64,000 nucleotides of DNA from Sweltsa coloradensis (GCA_024449915.1 JAMZAV010002029.1:1-64000); one strand, 5' to 3'; shown: positions 11,040 through 23,839, counted from the first letter of the stretch. Made by a program: numbers and translations. The notes: generated by a model from the letters alone, not told the origin.

Positions 11040-11056
11040 CTGGGGCTTCGCCCCAG
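11040..11056. other. short GC hairpin
   Basis: CTGGGGC TTC GCCCCAG, a 7-bp perfect stem with a 3-base loop in a GC-rich patch of the 2.17-kb element. Confidence 0.6.
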
Positions 11057-11867
11057 ACCCCGCTTTGCCCACCCACACTCGTAGGCAACTTTAGTGTGAC
11101 CCCCACCCCCCCACTAAAAATAGTTCCTATGCCACTGACCATTCACCCTAGGGGATATGGGGAGGAGGGGCCATGCTGGTCAGAACCAGCCACGGTTAAG
11201 GGGAGGAAGGGGGGTTTTCTGACGTCGCGGTCGTCATCGTCTTTGTCATCGTTGTCGGGGAGGATCGTCAAGGGAAGTGGAGGTGTCCCCGACGACGATT
11301 GGCAGAGCTCGCCTCTAGTTTCAGTAGTAATATACTGACTGCCCTCTTACTTGCTGATGTTTGCGAGGCAGACTCTTTCTCTTGAATCGCCTTGTACGAT
11401 TTGCAGAGCCATGCACTGGGCCAATTCTACCCATAGACGGTCATTAATTAATTAATAATTCGCTCTTTTTGTCAGTATACATTGTTGAATTGATTTAATT
11501 ATGCATATTTTCCTCGTATATAGATTAAAGAGTAAACTTCGTGGCCTTATTTTAAATAAAGTCTTATCACACCAAAGCCAAATACTTTGGAATGTGCTAG
11601 ATGTAAAAAAATTACTTAACAATTTAATTTTAGTAGTAATAAGAACCAACGCCCTGGTAAACATATTATGTAATCAACGATCTGTAAATATGAGCTTCAA
11701 TTTGAGGCTCGCCTTGGGTGTAGGCTTACAGATGTAAAGAGCAAATGTTGAGGGGAAAGTCTTTTTTCGAGTAAATTACAAGGAAAAGTTATAAAAAATG
11801 ACATTCGTCATTGATAATAAGCGAACACAATAATGATGGGATGAGTAAAAAAAAGTAAAAAAGTTTT

Positions 11868-11950
11868 CACAGACGGGACTCGAACCGGCGACCTCTCGCG
11901 TGCAAAACTAGCACGCTAACCACTCGGCTAGCAGCGTCGGCAGGGGGCGT
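11868..11950 (-). mobile_element. tRNA-derived SINE head or tRNA pseudogene
   Basis: The minus strand has CTAGCCGAGTGGTTAGCG (A box), a 6-bp anticodon-like stem GCGTGC/GCACGC around TAGTTTT, and B box GGTTCGAGTCC. The acceptor halves do not pair, the loop lacks the usual U33, and an A-rich tail follows. A functional tRNA is unlikely. Confidence 0.6.
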
Positions 11951-12345
11951 CCGGTCTAGAGCGATACTCATTCAGCCCGGTAGATATGCACGCTGACTAG
12001 AGTCGAGTGTAAAAGCTTCACGATGACAATTAGGACACTTTCAATGCTTTTAAAACCTTCTGCCAATATTTCTTGAATGTAATTCACAGCTGTATACAGC
12101 ATTTGTTTGCAATTACTGCTTATTTTGGTTTTAAAAACATTCTCGAGGTGGCAGTTCTCGCGACGCGTGGACTATCCACTCGATCAGAATGTTCCAAATA
12201 GCTATTGGGAGGATTAACTTCCTTTGTAATACGCGAACTAGGTAGTAATTGGACGGATAGCTTATCCGACAGATAACTATTTGTTACAGTTAACGTTTAT
12301 TATTTGTTGATTGTAATACGGCCCTTAGTAGAATTAAAGAGGAAC

Positions 12346-12799
12346 AATAAAAGAGCAGATTATTATTTATTTATTTTTGACCAGACAAAACTTTGAAATC
12401 AACAATTATATCCAAATTGACCGAATCAATCCAACTAGTACAAAATTGAATTTTGAGCAACGGTTTTTAGTATATTGTTTCTTCATTTCTTTATCTACAA
12501 CCTAAATATAAGGGGAGCTGTTTGTCTGTAGTTTCTGACGTTGCACGATTTTTTCGATAAACGGTACAAAGTTTGAAATTGTACCGGCAGGCGAAAAAAA
12601 TCGTGCAACGCCAGATAAATGATAGAAAACCGCTCATCCTTTAATCTAGGTTGTAGATAAAGGAGCATAGAAACAATATCCAGAAAACCGCTGCTCAAAA
12701 TTCAATTTTGAACTAGCTGGATTGATTCAGGCTATTTGATTATAATTGTTGATTCTGAGGTTATGTCCCATCGGAAAAAAAAACATCTGCTCTTTTATT
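12346..12799. mobile_element. long foldback (inverted-repeat) element, 454 bp
   Basis: The left end AATAAAAGAGCAGAT is inverted exactly at the right end. Arms of about 200 bases pair through most of the element, including the words ATTGAATTTTGAGCA, ATCTACAACCTA and GTTGCACGATTTTTTCG, with a centre near 12570. It begins 19 bp after the Harbinger-like element's TTA. No clear target duplication. As RNA it would form a long imperfect double strand. Confidence 0.75.
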
Positions 12800-13492
12800 A
12801 AGTCCATTTTTAATTTTACTTACTTTTCAGACGACTTTACTGCAAATTCTTTAGAAATCAGATTTAGGTCTAGGGATTCCCCTGAAGAGGAGTCAATGTG
12901 GCTGGCGCGGAGACGATTTAGCGCTCAGCTTTCTGCTTTTTCCGGGTAATGGTTTATAACACCGTTATTAATTTTGTTTAACGTTCATTAAGAATTTATT
13001 TATTCCATCCAGTGCGCGTATTCCTAAATTAATTTATAGATGGTGAATTAAAAATTTAGTGAAATCACCAAAATTTACTCCATTTTGGCCAACTTTGGGA
13101 ATTTATTTCAAGTGTACAGATTTTTTAACTCAAATTTGCATACTGGATATCAACGTTTAAATCAATTTAAACGCACAAGTTAATTTGGTTTCATCGTACG
13201 ATGAGCGGTTTGTTGGGAATTTCCAGAATTGAAATACATGTTAAATATTTCCCATTTTTCACGTTTTGGACTTAATGTCTTGCAATAAATCTTTAAGGTT
13301 TCTTTTTTTGCAAACAATTGCAGATATCAATAAAAACTACTTTATTAACATCCATGTAAAATTTGGTAATGATAATATCAACCGTTCAGCAGAAATCATC
13401 AACACCTGAGTGCGCGCATTTGAGTTGGGCTAAGCTCAGCGTCCACTCTTAACGTATGTTGTGTTTGTTGTGCCTAAGAAATAAATAGTTAG

Positions 13493-13534
13493 TAAATGAA
13501 TAAATAAATGAATAAATAAATAAATAAATAAATA
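13493..13534. repeat. (AAAT)n microsatellite
   Basis: Nine or so near-perfect AAAT/AATG units. Confidence 0.85.
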
Positions 13535-13666
13535 ACAATTCCGGTCAGTTAGCTCTAAAGTGACACCTTGTATGTAAGTACGCTCAAGGCCGCAGCCCCT
13601 GCCGCTACGAGTAATGCCACCCGTGGGTCGGCGCATCAGCACACGACTCCTCGCCGCGGGCGACTC

Positions 13667-13674
13667 TGACGTCA
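13667..13674. promoter_or_regulatory. CRE palindrome in GC-rich patch
   Basis: Exact TGACGTCA, the consensus site of CREB/ATF bZIP factors, within the most CpG-rich few hundred bases nearby. Function is inference. Confidence 0.3.
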
Positions 13675-14100
13675 CTCGGAGACCAGATCAACTCTGATAT
13701 CGGATCGAAGTCGTATTTCAAGGGATTTGCCGCGAGTTTCAGCCGGAACAGAGTTTTCCCAGGGGAGAGCTGGAATCTATCTCGACATGAATTAAAGATC
13801 TGGAAGAAAGAGTCTAGACTAACATACGGTCGTGACTTTTAAAATAATGTTTATCCCAAATCACGGATTTAAAAACACAATCACAACATTTCGAGACAAA
13901 ACTATTTTTGAAGACGGGGATAACGGGTACAAACGATCACGATGAAAACGTTGTTAAATTTCTTATACAATACGCGTTCTTTGAGAAACTTCTGTAGTTT
14001 TCCACTAAAAGAGCTGTCTGTTCTTGTCGAACAGTTGAAGCTATTTTGACAAACGCAATTTTTTTATCGTGGGAATTAAACATGTTATAGGGTGCAATAT

Positions 14101-14326
14101 GCCTTTCTTCAGGTGTACTGGGTATGTTGCGGATAGGACAATTGTGAAGGGTTGTCCGAGGGCTGTTTAAGAGGACTCAGTCCCTTGCATTCGCATTAAC
14201 GACCGAGGAAAATATCGAAAAAAACGACCAACTTAGGGTCAGGATTGCCGGTCTCGACGGGATTCGAACCCGGGACCTCCCGAATCAGAGTCGAGCTCCT
14301 TAGCGCCCGAGCCAACACGGTCGATA
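14101..14326 (-). mobile_element. SINE family A, copy 2 (well preserved)
   Basis: On the minus strand: GTTGGCTCGGGCGCTAAGG (A box), GACTCTGATTCGGGAGGTCC, perfect B box GGTTCGAATCC, GTCGAGACCGG, then the family body with GACTGAGTCCTCTTAAACAG and ACAATTGTCCTATCCGCAAC, ending ACCTGAAGAAAGGC. It is the best reference copy with 55916-56130. Confidence 0.85.
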
Positions 14327-16018
14327 AACGTTAGTAAAGAAAGGCATCATATGGTGGACACCATTAATTGTCCATATATCAACCTTCAAATGGGAATACT
14401 CCTTTCCATGGCTTCCTCTTCCACAACTTCAATTTTGTTGTTTTGAACGCCAACGTGCCATAAAATTTGTTCTACTTAACCTTCTTATTCTTCAAATATT
14501 TTTACTTGGCGTGTTTCGTTGTTTGTTAACCTTACATTGCAAGTTCTAATTAGATTTGATTTCTGTTTATGCTGGCTATATGTCAAAACCAAACATAACA
14601 ACTCCTAAGAGTTTTCCCTCAAACTACACATTTATTTCCCACGACAATTTAAAATAAATATCATCTATTAAACTTTTTTATAAATCTACACCCAATATTT
14701 ACTGACTAAACACATCATCAAACCTCAAATTAGTGGTTTTGTTTGACTTATTATTGAAACAAACATTCAGTTAGACATTTAACAGAATGAAGTAGTCTAA
14801 GCGGTAGCTTGACATAGCTTCACATTATTTGGCTCGCAACTCTGTTGAAATCAAACCCACATTATTAGTAATAGTGGTCAAAGTTCCGAACATTCCTGCG
14901 CCCGAGGGTTCCAAGGGTTAACCCCCCCCCCCCTCCCTCCCCCCCCTCATGACAACCCTCCAGCCGACGTGACTAGCAACACAAAGTCGACCACAGCTAG
15001 AAACATCATATTAATGATAACATTCAAGTGGTAATGTGTTGAATAATGATAATATTGGACATTTGCAAAACCACTAACAGAGGTTGATCGAGGTAGATAA
15101 TATGGTCTGCACAATAAACAATATGTCACTTAGGTCCAGAATTTGAATGTCTAGTTAAAATTTATCTGCCAGTTAGTCCTAATACAAATATTTACTCAAG
15201 GCTTCTGATTGTTTGTTGCCATTTTGATAACAAGTTATGTAGCAGTTGAATCTACTTGCCACTTTAACTGTAGCCTACATTGAATGTCATGAATGTGTTT
15301 AAATGTCACTACCACCGGTTGTTACTGCTATAATTCGTTTAAATGTGTAATTAAAAGCATTTAAAAAATGATCAAACAACATAAATTTCAAAATTACTTC
15401 ATTCGTGCTTTTTATATTAAGATAAGTTTTTACTATTTGCGATTTTAAAATAAATTAAAATTACATTTGGCACAAAGGACTCAACACAAAATCAAATAAC
15501 ACTGTAAACAACAATATTATTTGGCTGAAATATGTACAACAAAATTTCAAAAGTTACTTGTTTGAGACTTAAGTTATGTCTTCACAATATTCTGTGAAGC
15601 CAGGAAGTGAAATTTCAAACGCTTAATTTTGTTCTTTGTCTCCAATTAAATCTTTAGTCACTTTTTGCTTCGACTTTGTACAAAATATTGTTTTCTTTAC
15701 TCTATTTTGTCAAACACAAACAAATTCAACCAGCATTGCATAATTTAGTTTTGAAATGTCAGTAACAAGTTCTGATGTTATTAATTAACAATAGGTGCTT
15801 CCATTATAACTTGAGCGTTGACAAATGTTAATGGATCGCAAATATGTTCCCGAGATCAAAGGTCTGTAACACGTGCCAGCTTTGCGCAAATGTATTTAAA
15901 ACAAAATTGTCAGAGGGCTTAACCCTCGTTACAGGAGCTTTGTTAATCTAATCTTCTGTACTAAGCCTTACCGTGGGGACAGCCAGAGCTAGGAAACAAT
16001 GTAGGCCTAACATTTAGG
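14327..16018. other. unannotated AT-rich stretch
   Basis: A C-rich run lies at about 14922-14948. No repeat family, RNA gene or exon recognised. Confidence 0.5.
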
Positions 16019-16120
16019 AGAGATAGATAGATAGATAGATAAAGGTCTTTATTGTTAGGCGGGATTAAGGCTAGTTAAGCTATCTCATCCAATCCAATTA
16101 CTACTATAAAATACAATGCC
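16019..16120 (-). mobile_element. likely LINE 3' end with (TATC)n tail
   Basis: The minus strand reads CAATAAAGACCTTTATCTATC and more TATC units: a polyadenylation-like AATAAA followed by a short tandem tail, as at the 3' ends of many non-LTR elements. Upstream sequence carries no recognisable frame, so it would be a severely truncated copy. Confidence 0.45.
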
Positions 16121-16837
16121 ATATTCTTTGAAGACTAAGGAATTATAGATGAATTCGAAGACAAAGTTAGCATTGGATTGATGCAACTTAAATATATTAA
16201 TGCTGAAAATCATAAACATTAAATTATGATAACGTTTTACACAATTTCGTTCAAATCTGAATTACATTCCTCAAAATATTACATACATTTCATTAAAGTA
16301 ACAAGATGGCGTCCTTAAACAAGTAAGTTTACATTTGCGATTTAAATACGTAATTATTTCATTTTGGTGTTAGGGTTGATATACTTATGTTGCTACAGTT
16401 AACATCAGTAATCTTGAAGTAAATTATAATTAATAGGGAATAGTGGCACTTTTAAAGCATAGAAGTTATTTTAGATTGTTATGATTTCAACGGAATGGCA
16501 GTCCAGAGTTCGAATTTAGCGTGGATTTTGAATTGAGTGGTCCAAGTAATTAGTCTGTTAGTACTTTGTCGTTGTACACAGGACCTAGTATCCTTTATTT
16601 AAACACATGTAAGTTAACGGAGGAGTTGAAAGTTAAGTTGAGAATAGCGGTGAAAGATTGTTGATAGTAGTTTTGAAATGGGCTCATTAACGTTGAAGTC
16701 GTTTGACAATTTTAGAAAATCTAGCCCAACAAGCGTCTTAAACCCGGGCTTTGCGAAATGTTTTAACAAAATTGTCAAGTATAAACCGGTACAGAGCTGA
16801 TCTATTTCGTGCACTTTGGGGAACGAGTAGGAAACAA
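16121..16837. other. unannotated stretch
   Basis: A degenerate B-box-like GAGTTCGAATTT near 16507 hints at SINE debris. Otherwise nothing recognised. Confidence 0.4.
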
Positions 16838-16862
16838 GTAGCAGTGAGAGAGAGAGACAGAG

Positions 16863-16917
<55 letters not shown>
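16838..16917. repeat. (GA)n microsatellite
   Basis: About 40 GA units with a few interruptions in the first third. Confidence 0.95.
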
Positions 16918-16919
<2 letters not shown>

Positions 16920-17549
16920 GGATCTACAGGCTACTCAACGTAGATCGTGTACATGAATATTATATAAGAGTTGATAACTAGAATCTTAAAAACGTAACAT
17001 TGTAATGAGTAAATCCAGCAGCTAAAAGACTGTTAAATTTTGTAGAACAATGATAAATTGAAATTTTATAATTCGAAGTTTATTATAGTAACAAATAAAT
17101 TCGTTTACCTTCTAGAAAGTTTAAACAGGACATTAAATCATTGTCCTAGAATACTTGATTCACTTAGAAAATAATAGTAAACCGTCACGTGTTTCGTCAT
17201 GTTATGGCATAGGCTGATTTGTTTGTTTATTTATTATCTTTATTATTTAGTGAGCAGATCATGTTTTTTCTAAACATTTAATCTGATCATGGCAAATCCT
17301 CAAATCGATTTTCACCAAACAACGTGAAAGGTTGTTGAGCTAAGCAGAAAATAACAATTAGTTTGCAACCCCAGTTTACAAATTCTCCTCCAAACAATGA
17401 CGATAATGCGTGATTTATTTATTTTCGAACAGCGAAATTTATTTGGTAAATGATATGTTTTGGAATTAGCGTTATCCCCATGGTTTTATTCGTTCCGTTC
17501 AATGATTTATGACGTAATTACGAACACACGCGATCGAAGTAGAACCCGA

Positions 17550-17715
17550 TGTGTCCATGCAAGACAAACCGACATAGAGGTCACGGGTTCGAGGCCCATC
17601 ACCAGGAGTTTATTCCAGGTTTTGTTCAGTCACTGACGTGGATTCTTGGATTGACACACAGTAACACGAACACTTATATTTTAGTCACCTTGAAGAGGTC
17701 ACACTGTGAAAATTT
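17550..17715 (+). mobile_element. tRNA-headed SINE remnant
   Basis: TCACGGGTTCGAGGCCC holds a B box, preceded by ACAAACCGACATAGAGG and followed by a tail with CACTGACGTGGATTCTTGG. The A box is degenerate. Confidence 0.45.
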
Positions 17716-17830
17716 ACGATAATCATTTTTTTATTTTTGCTTTTCATGCTCGAATCCTGTTGATAAGAGTGAATATCTTATTGAGATATTGTATCTCTAT
17801 CTTAATATAAATTAATATTGTTTCAATAAC

Positions 17831-18067
17831 TGAGCCTACATCCAAGATACCATTAATAATGTAATGAATTATGTGGACTGTACACTGAACTTGTAAATAA
17901 AGAATAATAAATAGAAATTAAACAATATATCGACGACTATTCAGTCGTCTTCCACTGGTTATTAATTAATATTGTTGTAATACTGTACAGTGTACAATAT
18001 GTAGTATTGTGCAGTGTACATTTATAATAATTCATAACATTATATTTACCTCGCCTGCTCTAAAAGT
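17831..18067. mobile_element. inverted-repeat element family F, copy 1 (~237 bp)
   Basis: The left arm (TAATGTAATGAATTATGTGG, then ACTGTACACTG) is inverted on the right (GCAGTGTACATTTATAATAA, then TTCATAACATTATATTTACC). Homologous in both arms and centre to 44560-44798. Non-coding; class unknown. Confidence 0.6.
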
Positions 18068-19519
18068 TGCATCATTATCATCATCAATGTATCTTGCCCG
18101 TTGCAAACTAGAGATTCTACAGTTCTTTGTAATCACATAATTGCGTTTTCCTTCTCCGTCTAAGATATCTCATCATTTCTCTGTTACTTTCTCACGATAG
18201 TGATCCTTTCAACCCAACTCTTTATTTAATCTGGCGCAAATATCTTGACATTTATCCACTTGCTTTGTTTCTTGTCTGTCGTCTAAGAACTAAAGAGAAT
18301 CTCGTGTCAAAAGAAAGTCTGTGAATTATATCCCGTGAAAGCCTTGCCAAGGTACCTTTATTATAGGCACAAGACCCTCTCGACTTAAGGGCACGTGAGG
18401 TAGGTATTTTCCTTTGAATGGACAAGAAAGTGCGTTAGTTCTTAAAAAGAAAAGATATCATTCACTGGGCGTTCTTTGAAAAGGAGAAGATAATGAAAAT
18501 AGTCGTCGTCTTGGCTACTTTATTGTTTTTTGGGAACGGTCACGTTTCAAGACCGATATAGATGGGCGAATGGATACGAGTTTTACGATTAAACCTGTGC
18601 TATTTAAACGAAGCTCTAGAGCAACAAGAACATGTCTGGATGTGCTTTACAACACAGTTATTCAATTGTTCGTAACCAACGGTTTGAAAAGCGTTACATG
18701 TTACTGGTTTTAGTTTTTATCGGAATATCTTTTTTTCACTAGCATATAAATAAATGTAGAAATTACAAAATCCAAACAAAAAACAACAGCTGCAATCTTA
18801 AGTAAACGTTTTTTTAAAGATTTTCTTCAGTCGTTATGAGTACACTTAATAGCCCTAGGACAGTCCTTTCACAATAATTGAGTTGAACAATTATTGTTAT
18901 TAAAATAAATTACTTTTTAAAGAATGGGCGTGTTTACAACGAGAAATGTAAAACACAAATGTAAATTTCCGTGGAGAAATTTACCTCAAAGAAAATTTAT
19001 GTATCCATATTTCATCGTTCGAGTGTATCAAAGTATTTTATTTATTCATTTTGAAAACGTCTCTCCTAATGCACTTTTACATTCAGTATTTCTTACCCTG
19101 AGTCGCGAGATAGATTCGGATGAAAATGTCATAAGTTTCGTGAAAGGTGAATGAAAAGAAAAAAAATTACCTTTCACAGAGGGAAACTGAACAACTCGAT
19201 TGAAGAGTTAGTTATTTAGGTCAAAATGTCTTCGTTATTTGACTCGGGACTTTACTTCATCGTCAGTTTTCTTCAGCGCTGCACGGGGAAAGAGGCAATC
19301 AGTAAAGTGTCTCACTGATGTTCTCTCCTAGTTGGTTTACAAAGAGGAACGAACAAGGGAATTGACTGATGAGTTTGTAAGATACACCATTATCACGGAA
19401 ACACATGTTAAAAAAATACCTATTTGTTCTGTGTCTATAATCCCGTCGACATTTTATAAACCAATGGTTAGCAATAAACACACTTTTCGTTTGACTTTTC
19501 TTCGCTGTAGAGTCCGGTA
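18068..19519. other. unannotated stretch with a SINE A body fragment
   Basis: Around 18820-18880, TTCTTCAGTCGTTATGAG and TTAATAGCCCTAGGACAGTC match the SINE A body loosely. The remainder shows nothing. Confidence 0.4.
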
Positions 19520-19708
19520 CACATCAGTTTTACCCAGGGTCATAAAAAATGTGGTTTTGAGAAAAATGTCCATGGTCTGTCTGAAAGGTCTTAATCCGTG
19601 AATTCGCACTAACAACCGAAGAAAACATTGAAACAAACTTGGAAGCTCATAATATGTCGGTGGAAGATATCAAACCAGCTACCTTTGAAATCAGAGTCTT
19701 GCGCGTAA
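19520..19708 (-). mobile_element. SINE family A, strongly diverged copy
   Basis: The minus strand carries GACTCTGATTTCAAAGGTAG with a decayed B box and GGTTGTTAGTGCGAATTC in the body region, in the family order, with many substitutions. Confidence 0.4.
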
Positions 19709-19815
19709 CTTAACTTAAATATAGTTCATTGTTGTGTCTGCATATAAAATTAGATTTATTAAGCTGTCCTTCTTTGTAAATCAGTTTTTATAACTGAATA
19801 GGATAGACGTAAAAT
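19709..19815 (+). repeat. interspersed repeat family C, copy 1
   Basis: Contains ATAGTTCATTGTTGTGTCTG, TTAGATTTATTAAGC and CTTTGTAAATCAGTTTTTAT. The same order is seen at 26162-26265 and, inverted, at 60712-60835, with the 3' part at 52128-52200. It looks like the 3' portion of a retroposed element. Confidence 0.6.
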
Positions 19816-22800
19816 AAATTATACAAATATAGAATACTGAATTAAGAACAGATAATGACGAGGTAAATTATGCAAAAGGTTGTTACGGTTCACACAGCTT
19901 CATTTGTATTGGTTATTATATCATTCTGTCACGTTGAACTTAAACTTAATTAATGACTTTTAACTTAAGTAAAATGAAACTATATAACAGGAAATATATT
20001 TAAGTTAATGAGTAATGTTTACACAAACGTTTGCATTAAGGAAATGCAAAACTACATTTCATATACATTCACAATTCTCTGACGAATGTTCCATATATTT
20101 ATCTGCACAAGACTGTGACTAATATAAAGGACGTTTGACAGCACAAATCAAGCAAGCAAACAAACTCGCTTCACAAGATGTAATATTATATGAGAAGGCG
20201 AATCAGGTCACGTCACGACTTGCTTTGTATCGAGTTACTCCTTCCAAGAGTTTTCCTTGAATATTCAAGAAAATGTTACATAAATAATACTTGAGAATAA
20301 TTTTCAATTCACTGTTGTGCATTGATATAAAAGTGAGTTTCTCGCAAGTTTTAGTTAATTAAATCTTAGAATCACAAGGGATCCAATAAGTATAAAACAC
20401 ATTCGACAAAAAATACTGGTGTTTATTTTATTAACTTACATTATTGATAACTAACATCATTTTATTATCCAAAAGTTTGAAAATACGAATAGTAGAATAT
20501 GTTTGTTCGCTAATGAACGTGGATGCAAATCGCCCACGTATAATCAGCGCTGCCATGGTTAATAATTTCTCGATTTAATTAGTCGGGAAACACTCCCGTA
20601 GGTGGTAGTTGGATTTTTTAATGAAGGATTGTATTATACATCATTATTATTGAAACAAGAGAGACAAACACAAAATTTGTAATTGAATTCTGAAATTAAT
20701 TTGCTGTATAACTGTTTAGAGGTTTCATATTAAAAAGCTATTAGAGGTCAGTTTCGGTAACTCACGTGTAAAAAATTGTTTTCATGATTGTCAACTCTAA
20801 TTTTGATCAATAATGCACCTACGTCTATTTCTACTCGAGGGAAAAATTGGTCGTAAAAATGTAAAAATAAAAATAAAAATGGGATGAACATCAAACCAAA
20901 ACTGGCCTACGATTGCAAGACCCAACCACAGGCGACAACTACCCCTCGTATTCGAGGGAGGCGAAGAGATCCTGATTTCGCCTGGCTTTGAGATATTTGA
21001 TAAACCAGGAGGAAAAAAGAGTTCGGCACCAGAAAGTGTGTCGTATTGTGTTGTATTGTTGTTGTATTGATTGTTTAAATATCAGTTCAGAAACTCTCGC
21101 ATTGTTTTCCGCTGGCCACAATATCGGTACAATTTTAATTGGTTAACAGATGTTCTCACAACTCATTTATATTTTTAAGTAATATTGTAACACTACCTTA
21201 CAGTTTTTATGTTTAAAAGTGGGAGACTTTTTTTAATTTCCATGTAGACATGTCTCCGATTCAATGCATGGACATTGCGTTGTTGGTTTGGATGGTGTAT
21301 TCACTAGTTGGCAGCCATTTTGTTCAGAAAGTGCAGCAATTACACAATGATGAAGTGTCAGGTCTTGCTCCCTTTTCGAAACAAATGTAATTGGATTGTA
21401 CGAGGATGTTTTTAGTTGAGTACTAAATTAAAACTTTTTACTAGGTGTTTTTTAATGTAATGTTCAGAAATGTTGAAAGTTTACACTCGTAACATTATGT
21501 AGTAGCATATTAAATAAACTTTTTAATAGCCAAAGGTTCATTAGAGAAGTAGCTACATTCTATAGAAATGAAACTATCTCCACTGTAAAAGAATGCCATA
21601 CGGATTTTTATTTTTATTTAAAAAAACGTATGTTAGGCAATTAAAAGGAAATGTGTTAACAAGTGTACAAATATGGCAAACGAAATAAAAGAAAACTATG
21701 ACTTTGAAAGTGTAATTCACGGATTTATCACGTAAACGCTGACTACGATTTAGAATGAAATACGCCATAAACTCCTTAGCGACGTTTATCTTTCAACTCA
21801 GAAGTAAAATTATAAATTGCTAGTTTAAATAAAGCAATATCAGCAATTCAAAGCAGGTGAAGAAGAAAGCGAGCATAATAATCGCAATTTTACGTAACCG
21901 ACGGCTGTTTTCCACCGTATTTTCTTCCATAATCATATATTTTGAACTTGACTATTTTATAAAACCCAACATTTGAATTTCAATCTCGTCCTATCAAAAA
22001 ACCCACGATGTTTGCTTATATCATATTACGGAAACGTACAGGTCCACATCTGATACATCTGATATACGTTTATATTTCAGTGGAAGCTCTAAGGGCAAGG
22101 CTATGGTAGACAAACCAAGTTGAATCCAACCGTAACGACGAAACCCATATCTAGACCGCAGGCATTTGGCATTCAGCTTTAATAACTTTTCCTTGATATT
22201 CCCATTGAAATGAATGTGAAATGGTAGCCAATAAAAGATGTACAAAGCAAAAACACTTCTCAAAGTAAGATGACTAACAAGTTTTATTGATTAACAACAC
22301 GATATGTTTGTAGCATGCTTAACTTATTAGAGCTAGATGATAATCAGTCGATCAATCGAAGTTTTTTTTCTATTTGGATTGACGTGAATTTATTTAACTA
22401 ACATTTGTATATTAACTATTTAATCATGTGATCATAGATATATTTTATTATGTACATTAAAATCGGGTAAATATTCGTTTAATATACTGTGTTAAATGTT
22501 GTCAAGGGTTAAAGTGATTAATCATTATTTTATTTATTGCCCTACTCTGAAAAGTTGTTAGTAAATGAATGTATATACGTTAAATAAACAACTGCTATAG
22601 CTATAAACCTATTTTATTTAGTAAATATTTGTTCAATCTAGATTGTCAAATAATTTAAATATGACAAATTTAATACATTTCTGTATGTTATCTTCAATAA
22701 ATAAACATAGCCTACCTATGTAAATAATATACAAATGCAAAATATGTTTTAATATCAGTTCCATAATGTTCTCTAAACTTGGGAGCATTAATAAAAAAAA

Positions 22801-23699
22801 ATTGTATGCAATATACTACATTATTAAAAAGTTGATTAAAAGCATACTAAAACGCGAAGTCAAAGCTAAACACATATGAAAATAGTTCACATACAGTTAA
22901 TATTACCTCCATTGCAAATAGGAGTTAGCCAACAGATTAACCATTGCAGTCGTGAACTAATGATACTACATTCACTGGTGAGTGTCCCTAGTTCAGAAGT
23001 GGACATCACATCTCGAGAGTTATAAGTTGGTTCCCTCGCGTTCAATACACAATGCCCTAGTTGAGTATTCTCTTTCTCTCCAAGGTGTTTGACAATAACA
23101 CTCCCGTCTTTGCTGGGGATCTAGATGCTTAATCGCGTCACTACTGTAGTCAAGAGTAAGATGAGAGTGTCACGGTTGGGAATTATATTTGCATGAAGTC
23201 GCCTCAAACATTAACAATGTGCAGAGTTTACACTTTCAACTACACATCACTTAAAGTGTTTGTATTGCGCTTGTGGCAAACGTGCATGATTCATGTAGGG
23301 AAGGGATGAGATTGTAAGCGAGATATTTACGACAACAAACTACTAATATAACACATTTTTAAATTAATTTATTACTTAATTGTGATTAGCAGAATTGTGT
23401 ACGATTGGATGCAAGTTCGAAATACCAATCAAATTACACGGAAACGTTATGTGCGTTGCGTATTTAGGAAGTTAAAATAATCCTCGCGCGTGTCTCGTTT
23501 TCCAAAATACAATCAAAATTTTACCGGAAGTGAAAATTTTGGTTAGGACCTTGAGGACTCGCAAAAAAAGTGTGACCATGTGCGAGAAATAAAGTTAAGT
23601 ATTCAAGAGACAAGAAAACAGAAACCAAAAAAGTTGATTTTCCTGCGAGTAATCCTAACATTATAAAAGTACTGCAGTCTGTCGTATTTGCGGTGCGCT
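19816..23699. other. long unannotated AT-rich stretch
   Basis: Apart from 20575-20640 no repeat family in this window is represented and no exon is recognised. Open frames of 60-80 codons are AT-driven. Confidence 0.5.
20575..20640 (+). repeat. fragment of the repeat at 43470-43530
   Basis: GAAACACTCCCGTAGG is exact in both places, with weaker similarity on each side. Confidence 0.45.
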
Positions 23700-23718
23700 A
23701 CCCGGCACCTCCACCAAA
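23700..23718 (+). repeat. 19-bp family D core motif
   Basis: Exact ACCCGGCACCTCCACCAAA with no recognisable family D interior. Confidence 0.85.
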
Positions 23719-23839
23719 TACGTTGATTCCATTAAAACTATATTCGAACAAAGTTCTGGTCGAGTCAGCCTAGAACAACGCATTGTGTTGTTTACCTAAC
23801 GTTTATCATATTCAGAAATAAAAAACAATTTCCAAGTTG

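Larger units (their letters stand above)
10155..12324. mobile_element. Harbinger-like non-autonomous element, 2,170 bp
   Basis: The left end reads GGGCCGTATTACAATCAACA and the right end is its exact inverse over more than 20 bases, followed inward by further inverted AAATAA, TTAACTGTAACAAATAG and GGATAAGC-like words. TCA (10152-10154) and TTA (12325-12327) flank the ends, a decayed 3-bp TWA-type target duplication as used by PIF/Harbinger transposases. No transposase or Myb-like frame is visible, so it is non-autonomous or a gutted copy. The interior holds two GC-rich hairpins (10642-10674, 11040-11056), a tRNA-like SINE head (11868-11950) and a fragment shared with 43318. Confidence 0.75.
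12800..14100. other. unannotated stretch with a GC-rich patch
   Basis: Holds an AAAT microsatellite (about 13493-13534) and a CpG-richer patch (about 13560-13680) that contains a CRE palindrome. No exon is recognised. Confidence 0.45.

Noticed and set aside
11868..11950. Functional tRNA gene
   Set aside because: The acceptor stem does not pair, U33 is missing and an A-rich tail follows; SINE head or pseudogene fits better.
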